Shown in pieces: positions 56,855 to 64,000 of a stretch of 64,000 nucleotides of DNA; position 1 is the stretch's first letter, and the number at the start of each line of letters is the position of its first letter. This stretch comes from Bugula neritina (taxonomy: Eukaryota > Bryozoa > Gymnolaemata > Cheilostomatida > Bugulidae), in the NCBI GenBank assembly GCA_964035545.1, contig OZ037769.1, positions 11,291,133-11,355,132 on the forward strand. Reading direction: 5' to 3'. The notes beneath the pieces are model-generated. The model was given only the letters and a program-made list of their open reading frames with translations. It searched no databases and was not told the origin of the DNA. Made by a program: the position numbers and the translations under genes.

Positions 56855-57963
56855 CTTCCGCCTACCGTGGGCCCGAGTTTAACCCCCCAAGGCAAAGGCT
56901 ACGGCCCCCACCCCATCGGGTGAGGAGGCCGCCTTCGCCAGAGTGGCAAGTCTCAAGGAGAGTGAGTCGGCCGCAAGGCCCACCAATACCTCCGGCTTGG
57001 GCACTCAAAAACCGCTTTGAAGGTTTGCTTGATGAGGGAGTGAACGACGAATGGGAGCACAACAGAGATTTTCCTCGGTTGCCCACACGAGCATCAGTCC
57101 GAGAATTCACTCGGCCGCCCGTGTGTGAGCGAGACCGAGACGTACCCTGCCCGCCCATGCAACGTCGACGACCCCCTCGCAACCGAAAAGCACAGGTGCA
57201 TCCCCAATTCCATGCACATGAGGTGTCGCCTCAAGAGACAAATCGCTCAGTGAGCGCCCAGCCATATGGAAGCAGCTATTTCCTCCCCGGCAAAATTGCT
57301 GGTAAAGCTGCCACATTCCTGTTGGATACTGGGTGTACCACAAATCTACTGAGTCGGCGTCTCTTCGACACTCTCAGTGCCAAGGACAGGGCTAGCCTAG
57401 AACCATATGAAGGGGAACACGGCACGTTGGCGGACGGGTCGTGTATTCCTTTCTATGGGGTAATCCAGTTGACTGGTAGAGTCCGTGATCAGATGATCAG
57501 TGAGACCTTCATCGTCAGTCAACTCAAGGAGGATGCCATCTTGGGCATGCCATTTCTGAAGCGACACAGGTGCTACATCGACTTTAGCAAGTCGGCAGTA
57601 GTGATGGCGGGGCGTGAGCTGGCCTGTGTCGACCGATTTGGCCGACCTTTGGTGGGGGGAGTGCAGGTGGTACAGCGCTGTACTGTACCTGGGCGCTCCC
57701 GGGCTACAGTTCGCTGCAGAGTGAACTGTAGGGAGATCTCCGAACTCGGAGTGGTGGAAGGTGCACTGGGGGGCGTCCAGCTCGCTAACAGTTTGAATAG
57801 ACTGGATGAGCGGAGGGAGTTCCTGGTCCAGTGCGTAAACCCTTTCACGGAGCCGGTAGAATTACCGGCTGGGTCTCTAGTAGGGAAGTTCCACTCCGTG
57901 CAAGAGGAGGATGTAGGGCCCGCGCTGGAAACAGCGGACGGTGCCCGGGGACCCGCCGGTTAG
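56785..57963 (+). CDS. Protease domain frame of element B
   Basis: This frame is open from 56785 and has no need of its own start, because it is reached by a -1 shift from gag. A basic, proline-rich linker of about 150 residues precedes the retropepsin core FLLDTGCTTNLLSRRLF (DTG at about residues 174-176 counted from 56806). The expected GMPFLKRH-type second half follows. The frame ends at 57963 inside the pol overlap. Confidence 0.9.
   Translation, partial: RWALLTKLPPRQWEAVKQRRPTVTSAYRGPEFNPPRQRLRPPPHRVRRPPSPEWQVSRRVSRPQGPPIPPAWALKNRFEGLLDEGVNDEWEHNRDFPRLPTRASVREFTRPPVCERDRDVPCPPMQRRRPPRNRKAQVHPQFHAHEVSPQETNRSVSAQPYGSSYFLPGKIAGKAATFLLDTGCTTNLLSRRLFDTLSAKDRASLEPYEGEHGTLADGSCIPFYGVIQLTGRVRDQMISETFIVSQLKEDAILGMPFLKRHRCYIDFSKSAVVMAGRELACVDRFGRPLVGGVQVVQRCTVPGRSRATVRCRVNCREISELGVVEGALGGVQLANSLNRLDERREFLVQCVNPFTEPVELPAGSLVGKFHSVQEEDVGPALETADGARGPAG
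56830..56873 (+). promoter_or_regulatory. -1 ribosomal frameshift signal, element B gag/pro
   Basis: Zero-frame heptamer G TTA AAC (56830-56836), a 6-nt spacer, then a perfect 11-bp stem GGCCCACGGTA (56843-56853) / TACCGTGGGCC (56863-56873) with a 9-nt loop. Gag terminates just inside the loop. The architecture matches element A although the stem sequences differ. Confidence 0.87.
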
Positions 57964-60900
57964 GTCCTGAGAAGGAGAGAGAAGTGAGCCGTCAGGTGCA
58001 AGACCTTCTGAACCGGGACCTGATTGAGCCAGGCCATGGGGCCTGGAGTTCTCCAGTCGTCCTGGTTCGGAAAAAGGATGGTAGCTGGAGGTTTTGCGTT
58101 GACTATCGCAGGCTGAACAGCGTGACCATCCAGGACGCTTACCCTCTCCCGAGGATCGATGAGTCGCTCGATGCCTTAGCTGGTAGCAAGTTCTTCAGCA
58201 CGTTGGACTTGTTAAGCGGGTATTGGCAGGTGCCCCTGAGTCCTGAAGCACAGGACAAGGCCGCGTTTATAACGCGGGATGGGCTCTGGAAATGGAAGAT
58301 GTTGCCATTCGGACTTACGTCCGCACCAGCCACCTTCCAGCGACTCATGGAGCAGGTCCTGAGTGGACTGCACTGGAAGACCTTGCTCATATATCTCGAT
58401 GATGTCATCGTCATCTCCCCCGACTTCGACACACATGTCAGTCGACTCAGGGAGGTGTTCGACAGACTCCGAGCTGCTAACCTGAAGCTGAAGCCCTCGA
58501 AGTGTGCATTACTGCAACGCGAGGTCAAGTACCTGGGCCATGTAGTTGGTCGAGACGGGGTCGCCACCGACCCCGAGAAGGTACGGGCCGTGAGGGACTG
58601 GGCCGTTCCTGTCGACCTCTCTGAATTGCGGGCGTTCCTGGGGCTGGTTGGGTACTATCGTCAGTACATACCAGACTTTGCAGGAATTGCACAGCCGTTA
58701 AATCGGCTGACCGCGAAGGGGGTGCGATGGCAGTGGACGCAGGCTGAGCAGAAGGCATTTGACCACCTGAAGGATCGCCTGGTGGAGGCACCCATCTTGG
58801 CGTATCCTGACCCTGCGAAGGAGTACATTTTGGATACTGATGCCAGTAACCATAATGTGGGGGCGGTGCTATCACAGGTCCAAGATGGTCGCGAGGTGGT
58901 GGTGGCTTACTATAGCAAGGCCCTGTCGGCGCCTGAGAAGAACTACTGTACAACCAGGAGGGAACTCTTGGCAGTAGTCAAGGCGGTCAAACACTTTAGA
59001 CCATATCTATATGGGCGCACATTCCGGCTTCGGACGGATCATGCGTCCCTGATATGGCTGTGTCGACGGGCAGAACCATCCAGCCAAGTGGCGCGCTGGC
59101 TAGAGATCCTGGCAGAGTTTTCTTATCGGATCGAGCATCGACCCGGTAAGAAACACGGTAATGCAGATGGACTCAGCCGCCGCCAGGCAGATGGGTGTAA
59201 GCAATGCCAGAATATCGAGCGCAGGGACGGTGGACCCCCTCGCTCGGACGTCGAAGCGCAGTTAGGGAAAGCGGGTGTGTACAGCTGGGAAGAAGGGCAA
59301 CTCCTGTCCGAATCACCCAACAAGGCTGTTAACAACCTTCACGCAAACCCCACGTTGCTTCGGAACGTCAGGGAGCTATGTCGGCTCCAGTCCACGCTAC
59401 CAGGAGTGGTAGCTGACCTAGTCCGGGCCAAGAAGGAGGGACGGCGGCCGAGTGAGGCCGAACAGCGAGTGAAGAGTACTGAGTTTAAGTACTTCTGTGA
59501 CCGCTGGGACTCCCTAAGGTTCAACAGCGATGGGCTGCTAACGATCACGTTGGCAGTCGGCACCAATCGCAATGAACGAGAGAGGGTAGTCTGCCCGTCA
59601 GCTCTGCGGCGGGAGTTGATCTGGGACACCCATAAGCAAGCTCACGCAGGAGCTAGCCGGGTGATCAGGTGTCTTCAACTCCAGTGGTTTTGGCCCGGTA
59701 TGACCTGGGATGTCCGACTCCGGGTGCGGAAGTGCGAGGTGTGCCAAGCTAGCAAGCATGGCCGCCCCACTGAGACCGCAGGGAGGCGTCGCCTCCATGC
59801 CGGTCGTCCGTGGCAGGTGGTTGCTGTCGATCTGGTAGGCCCCATGCCCACTACAGCGAGAGGTAATAACTGGATACTGGTATTAACTGACCATTTCACG
59901 CGGTGGGCTGATGCACTGGCTATTCCAGATGCGTCGGCCCCCTCGGTGGCCAGAGCTCTGGATCAACAGGTGTTCTGCTATTTCGGCTTGCCGGAGCAGA
60001 TACACTCTGACCAGGGCGCCCAGTTTCAGTCGCAACTTATGAGCGATCTCTGTAGAATGTGGGGGGTAAACCAGAGTCGGACGACCCCGTATCACCCGCA
60101 AGGGAACGGGGTCGTGGAGCGGAACAACCGAATGCTAGGGGACTCTCTGAGAAGCCTGCTTATCGGTAGGAGCCAGGAAGAGTGGGACTTGGTGTTGCCG
60201 CAGATCATGCGAGCGTACCGTAGTACCCCTCACTCCAGTACACTGGAGACACCTAATTTTCTCATGCTGGGGAGAGAAACAAGGGTTCCTGAGCACGTAA
60301 CCTATCATGTTCCGAATCCAGAAAGCAATGTCCACGACTACGTGGACAAGCTCGTAAAACGCATGGGGACGGCTCACGAGGTGCTACGTGAGCAGCAGTG
60401 GCAGGTCAGGAGTGGTGATTCTGACGACCCACCTTTATACAAGGTGGGGGACTGGGTCTGGATGACCAGTCATCGCCGCAGGCGCGGACAGGCAGCCAAG
60501 TTGCAGCCGAAGTTCGTAGGTCCCTACTGCGTAATTGAGGTAATGCCAAATCATACATACAAAGTGGAACGGTCTGGACAAGTGTCGGTCCAGAACGAGG
60601 CACGGCTAAAACCTCACTGGGCAAGTCCTGATGCGGCAGGTCAAGCACCTCCTCTCTTAGAGCCAGCTAGGCGCCCTCCTATGAGGGGGCGACCCATGGC
60701 ATATCGAGAGATTGAGGAGATACTGCCAGATCAGGACGGGGCGGCTGATGCGCCAGCCGACCAGCCCCAACCTCCTCCACCCCAGGAAGAGGAGGTCGAC
60801 ACACCTGAAGACCTGTCGGAGCCGGCCCCACCACCTGTGGAGCCGGTCGACAGGCCCATCGTTCCGGATGAGATGGAAATTCCTCAGGATACTGAGGGAG

Positions 60901-61088
60901 AGGCAGCTGGGGGAGGGCCACCCGTACTGGTGGACCCCCCCGTACTGGCGACACCACCCGTGGTGGAAGAGTCGCCAGTCGCAGCAAACTCCCCGGTACC
61001 GTTGGACCGTAGCCAACGTACCAGGGCGCCACCATCTTATTTAAAAGACTTCTTGTGTGACTTGGTCGACATGCACAGTATTCTGTAG
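57810..61088 (+). CDS. Pol polyprotein of element B: reverse transcriptase, RNase H, integrase
   Basis: The frame is open from 57810 and overlaps pro by about 150 nt, one frame back, so a second -1 shift or another bypass is needed; no good slip site was found there. Counted from 57831: RT fingers/palm with SPVVLVRKKDGSWRFCVDYR and YLDD at 188-191; RNase H with DTDASN at about 335 and TRRELLAVV; integrase HHCC zinc domain (H601, H605, C635, C638), then D667, D727 and E763 of the DDE core, and a GPY/F-type segment (KFVGPYCVIEV). No chromodomain is seen. A 150-residue proline/glutamate-rich C-terminal extension follows. The chain is complete, without stops. Confidence 0.95.
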   Translation, partial: AEGVPGPVRKPFHGAGRITGWVSSREVPLRARGGCRARAGNSGRCPGTRRLGPEKEREVSRQVQDLLNRDLIEPGHGAWSSPVVLVRKKDGSWRFCVDYRRLNSVTIQDAYPLPRIDESLDALAGSKFFSTLDLLSGYWQVPLSPEAQDKAAFITRDGLWKWKMLPFGLTSAPATFQRLMEQVLSGLHWKTLLIYLDDVIVISPDFDTHVSRLREVFDRLRAANLKLKPSKCALLQREVKYLGHVVGRDGVATDPEKVRAVRDWAVPVDLSELRAFLGLVGYYRQYIPDFAGIAQPLNRLTAKGVRWQWTQAEQKAFDHLKDRLVEAPILAYPDPAKEYILDTDASNHNVGAVLSQVQDGREVVVAYYSKALSAPEKNYCTTRRELLAVVKAVKHFRPYLYGRTFRLRTDHASLIWLCRRAEPSSQVARWLEILAEFSYRIEHRPGKKHGNADGLSRRQADGCKQCQNIERRDGGPPRSDVEAQLGKAGVYSWEEGQLLSESPNKAVNNLHANPTLLRNVRELCRLQSTLPGVVADLVRAKKEGRRPSEAEQRVKSTEFKYFCDRWDSLRFNSDGLLTITLAVGTNRNERERVVCPSALRRELIWDTHKQAHAGASRVIRCLQLQWFWPGMTWDVRLRVRKCEVCQASKHGRPTETAGRRRLHAGRPWQVVAVDLVGPMPTTARGNNWILVLTDHFTRWADALAIPDASAPSVARALDQQVFCYFGLPEQIHSDQGAQFQSQLMSDLCRMWGVNQSRTTPYHPQGNGVVERNNRMLGDSLRSLLIGRSQEEWDLVLPQIMRAYRSTPHSSTLETPNFLMLGRETRVPEHVTYHVPNPESNVHDYVDKLVKRMGTAHEVLREQQWQVRSGDSDDPPLYKVGDWVWMTSHRRRRGQAAKLQPKFVGPYCVIEVMPNHTYKVERSGQVSVQNEARLKPHWASPDAAGQAPPLLEPARRPPMRGRPMAYREIEEILPDQDGAADAPADQPQPPPPQEEEVDTPEDLSEPAPPPVEPVDRPIVPDEMEIPQDTEGEAAGGGPPVLVDPPVLATPPVVEESPVAANSPVPLDRSQRTRAPPSYLKDFLCDLVDMHSIL

Positions 61089-61328
61089 CATGGCGACATT
61101 CACAAAGGAGTCTGGGGGAGCGAGGTAATTGATAGCAGGCGACCCAGTGGCGGATTGAATAGGTCAGCCGGGGGTCAGCAGAGCGTAGCCAAATCACAGC
61201 GTATAGGGTGTTACATAAGCACTCTAGCTGTGAGCGCTCTTTTCAATTACAGCTAGCAAACAGGCAGCACGTCTTTTGCAATAAATAATTTGGCTATCTA
61301 CGAGCCCTAAGAAAGCAGCAGCATCATT

Positions 61329-62525
61329 ATGTCTAATGCAGCAACTGTTTTGGGGGGTAAGTCTACTAGGAATTCTATAATAATTAATTAGAATTTATTC
61401 TGGTAGCGACAGCAGTCTCACTTTGTCATAATGATAAAGTTGAAACTCCTGACAGCGAATGATATTGATAATTAGAGTGGGACAGTCGACTCAGCTGATT
61501 ACACGATCAGTGAGTGACAGTGAGACTCGATTATTTAATATTGTTTGGAACGGGAGTCCCACGCATAGAGTGTAATTAAATTTAAATACTCTATTGCAGG
61601 TGAGACTGAGCCTGTATCCGACGAGATACAGGCATTACTTGACACGCCTACGACTAACTGGGACAGCATGTCAGAAGCAGGGGTAGACATGCTGTCCGAC
61701 ATACATTTAGCAACATTTACGGACTCCCCGACACACACTGCGATGCAAATTGATACCAACGACTTGACTGATGACTTGACTGTAGCCAAGGACACTACTC
61801 TAGCACTACTAAGAGCCTTACTGGGACGGACTAACTGGACGACTCGACGGACTCGAACATTGATAGAAGCAATAGTAGGGACGGACGACAATAGACAATG
61901 CACTGAATGTAGAAGAATACTATCGACTACTAGGAGACTGAGAATACACGTTCCACAACACTTTACTGTGACTTTCTGTCCCTGCGGAGTGCACCACTTC
62001 TGCAGGGACACGATACTGAGACACCAACGAACTAGAGACTGTTACGTAGGGCACTTGTATGAAGTCGACGCAGACTCTTACACGGAGTTCCGGGACCTAA
62101 TACTACCCCACGTGACTGACCCGGACCGACGACAGACTCTCCTGGACCACTTCCCCGCTACCCGACCTACAGTAGAGAGTGACTCTGATGCAGACCCCCA
62201 ACCCTCCGAAACAACGACTACCTACCCTCCAGACGTAACCACCCAACCTCTACGCGTCGTAGTAACCCGTGCTGGACGCGCTGTGACGAAGGACTCACAA
62301 CCCCCAACGACGACAATCTCCTATGTACCCCGACACACCCATAAGAAGAAGAGGGGTGCTAGCAACACACCCCGAGATGACAGCGACCCTGACCAATCCC
62401 TACTAGCCGACATTAGGAAAGTGCAACGGCGTATGGCTCGCCTCAGTAAAGAACAGAAGCGAGCAACCACCGAGCTGGCTAAGTTGCAGACCCGACTAAA
62501 GAAACGGCTGGCGAAGAAGTGCTAG
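61329..62525 (+). CDS. Accessory zinc-finger/coiled-coil protein of element B (ORF3, two exons)
   Basis: Placed between pol and the 3' LTR. Exon 1 is 61329-61356 (start ATG, 9 codons) with donor GTAAGT. A 243-nt phase-1 intron ends in ...TATTGCAG (61599), and exon 2 is 61600-62525. The phase is kept into the long frame that has its own ATG at 61668. A candidate acceptor for a spliced subgenomic mRNA (TTTTCAATTACAG) ends at about 61249. Zinc-finger residues lie at 61899-62042: C-x2-C-x12-H-x3-H then C-x-C-x12-H-x5-C, the same spacing as element A except for the last gap. An acidic/Thr-rich middle and a basic coiled-coil-like tail (KVQRRMARLSKEQKRATTEL, ending in KKRLAKK) follow. There is no signal peptide or membrane segment, so it is not an envelope protein. 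I do not recognise the family. Confidence 0.87.
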
Positions 62526-62758
62526 AGGTGCGGCCACCTACACATGTACCCCCCCCCCTTCCTGGCTAGTCAAGCAGTGTAAATAAGTGTTATGGACTAC
62601 GGCGTGAAGACTCATTTATTATACTTATGTTATCTACTCTGTATATATATTTTCTCTTGTTCAATTGTACCCTCAGTTTTGTAAAGCACTATGTTACCCT
62701 CATTATTATTCGTGTGTTACTGTCATGTAAATATTAAGTCTAGAGAGTACTTTTCGAT

Positions 62759-62770
62759 AGGTGAGGAGAG
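62759..62770 (+). other. Polypurine tract of element B
   Basis: AGGTGAGGAGAG immediately before the 3' LTR, the expected plus-strand priming site (one T interrupts it). Confidence 0.7.
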
Positions 62771-63181
62771 TGTGATAGATTTTAGTAGTGCAATTCCTAT
62801 TAGATTAATCGAAAAGGTTTACTCTATACTGTTTTATGTATCTTGTGAGTTCGACACTGTCGGAGTGTAACTATGGACAGTAGTGGCACCATTAGTAGCC
62901 ACCAATCAGGACAGTGACACTAATTGATAGCAGGTGGAGCTAGCTACTCGTAGTTGCAGTGCGCTGAGTAGCTAGCCGGCAGAGCAGCTTGGGACTTCAT
63001 TTAGAACAGTTGTGTATTAAAGCTCACTAATTATGTAACCGTTTTCTATTCATGCTAGCAGTAAATAACCTTCTTGTATTTGTGTAAATAATAAAAGTAT
63101 CTTATCATAAACAACCTGTCGCAGTGGCTTTGATTAAGTAGACCCACAAATAATAATAGTGAACTGGCAAAATTCACTACA
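62771..63181 (+). repeat. 3' LTR of element B
   Basis: 411-bp partner of the 5' LTR; followed by GTAT, matching the left flank. Confidence 0.95.
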
Positions 63182-63419
63182 GTATCACACCACCTATGCA
63201 TGTGCTATAGGTATTAAAACTATGCTATACCTCAACACAGATCGAGACAGCAATATAAGAATCTTCTTAACTATATTGCTGTAATGTTATAGTTTGAGGT
63301 AGGTGAAAAATCGCAGTTTATTGAACAGTTATAGTCTTAGTAGAGCTTTTATGATGAGGAGTTGTCTTACTACAAAATAAAAAAGGTCATGTTTACAACC
63401 TAAACATCAAATTAAAAAA

Positions 63420-63542
63420 ATGCTAAGAAAAAAATCTGCATTTCTATATTTGACAGTGCTACTAACAGTGTTGCTAGTTTCTGCAGGGGATAGTGATGCT
63501 GGTGTTAAAAACTTGAGTTGTCTTCTCTGTCAACATGTACAG
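63420..63542 (+). CDS. First exon of a secreted protein (partial)
   Basis: The ATG at 63420 opens a 41-codon segment with a clear signal peptide (KKSAFLYLTVLLTVLLVSAG) followed by a cysteine pair (LSCLLCQHVQ), ending at a donor CAG|GTAAAC in phase 0. The Cys-x2-Cys start could suggest a saposin-like or small Cys-rich secreted protein, but the rest lies beyond the window, so the family is open. Confidence 0.4.
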
Positions 63543-63799
63543 GTAAACAAATCGTGTCAAGCCGAAAAAGTTATCAATAAGTTTGCACTCATACATTTTT
63601 TCAATTGAACTCGGACTAAAGCTTTTGGCCACTGCTGAGTGGACCGTTGAAATATCTTCAAAATCGGGTTCTAATTCAGTAAAATGTATTGAATTTGATA
63701 ACATTCCAGTGTGTTGAGTTATGACCCAATGATTATGGGACCAAATACTTCTTGGAATCTTATGAGTAGTTTTTACTCTTGAACTTTCATCATCATTCA

Positions 63800-64000
63800 C
63801 TAAAATTTTATTATAGTTTTACTTATACTCTCATACTCAATCTCAATCTGAATCTTAGACTTATATTTATAACTTATTATTTTATTACTATTAGTATTAG
63901 TATTAGTATTACTATTAGTATTTGTATTACTATTAGTTATTACTTATAGTCACACTTACACTATGACTAATAGTAATAGTAATACAGTTACAGACTGGTA
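63800..64000. repeat. Degenerate hexamer-period repeat at right edge
   Basis: CTCATA, CTCAAT, CTGAAT, CTTAGA and CTTATA units drift into ATTAGT/ATTACT units, the same class as at 35 kb. Confidence 0.75.

Larger units (their letters stand above)
55519..63181 (+). mobile_element. Ty3/gypsy-type LTR retrotransposon B, full length
   Basis: 7.66 kb with 411-bp LTRs (55519-55929 and 62771-63181, TGTGAT...ACTACA) that look identical by eye, flanked by GTAT (55515-55518 and 63182-63185). Order: 5' LTR, tRNA-Leu-type primer site, gag, pro, pol (RT, RNase H, integrase), spliced accessory zinc-finger gene, purine-rich tract, 3' LTR. gag, pro and pol occupy three different frames. All catalytic motifs are present, so it is potentially autonomous. 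It is diverged from element A, sharing only protein-level similarity and not LTR sequence, so the two are different families. Confidence 0.96.

Noticed and set aside
58139-61197. Minus-strand frames of 70-172 codons across element B pol
   Set aside because: Antisense shadows of the intact pol frame; Pro/Arg-rich composition is typical of reverse reading.
61329-62525. Envelope protein (endogenous retrovirus)
   Set aside because: No signal peptide, membrane segment or fusion-like region; the product is a zinc-finger/coiled-coil protein.

Overview
The window looks like a nuclear segment of an invertebrate animal genome. It is AT-rich, its host genes are split into many short exons with GT-AG introns, and it is full of DNA transposons, tRNA-derived SINEs, satellites and LTR retrotransposons. 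I cannot name the species; the tRNA-SINE with a V-like core and the gene set suggest a bilaterian, possibly a lophotrochozoan, but that is a guess. All exon models are hand-spliced from the sequence. For HADHA, NDUFB7, ANKAR, FTSJ3 and NTMT1 the reading phase closes across every proposed junction.

Host genes, left to right: HADHA (mitochondrial trifunctional enzyme alpha, +, 0.78-8.3 kb); NDUFB7 (complex I subunit, -, 8.9-13.2 kb, with a dead pogo/Tigger-like transposon in its first intron); a weakly supported membrane-protein exon (+, 13.6 kb); an unrecognised gene with a possible ubiquitin-like C-terminus (+, 14.1-18.9 kb); ANKAR (ankyrin/armadillo repeats, +, 26.9-33.5 kb); FTSJ3/SPB1 (pre-rRNA 2'-O-methyltransferase, +, 36.7-45.2 kb); NTMT1 (N-terminal methyltransferase, -, 45.6-47.2 kb); and a signal-peptide first exon at the right edge (63.4 kb). 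These are ordinary, unrelated housekeeping genes. HADHA/NDUFB7 and FTSJ3/NTMT1 are convergent pairs.

The accessory DNA lies between and inside them. At 19.6-24.5 kb a hAT-type MITE is split by a 4.5-kb element with 25-bp terminal inverted repeats and a 7-8 bp target duplication, and this inner element carries fragments of a ubiquitin-specific protease gene. At 35.6-36.4 kb two Harbinger-like MITEs are nested. At 47.5-49.3 kb there is a hAT-type element with a perfect 8-bp target duplication.

From 49.6 to 63.2 kb, two GC-rich Ty3-type LTR retrotransposons lie 0.67 kb apart in opposite orientation. Element B (+, 7.7 kb) is full length. Element A (-, 5.3 kb) has lost reverse transcriptase, RNase H and the integrase core, yet its two LTRs look identical. 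Both use a tRNA-Leu-type primer site. Both carry the same -1 frameshift signal at the gag/pro junction (GTTAAAC heptamer, 5-6 nt spacer, perfect hairpin). Both carry, after pol, a two-exon accessory gene encoding tandem zinc fingers with conserved spacing and a basic coiled-coil tail. That spliced zinc-finger gene, also kept by the RT-less element, is the best candidate here for an undescribed system.
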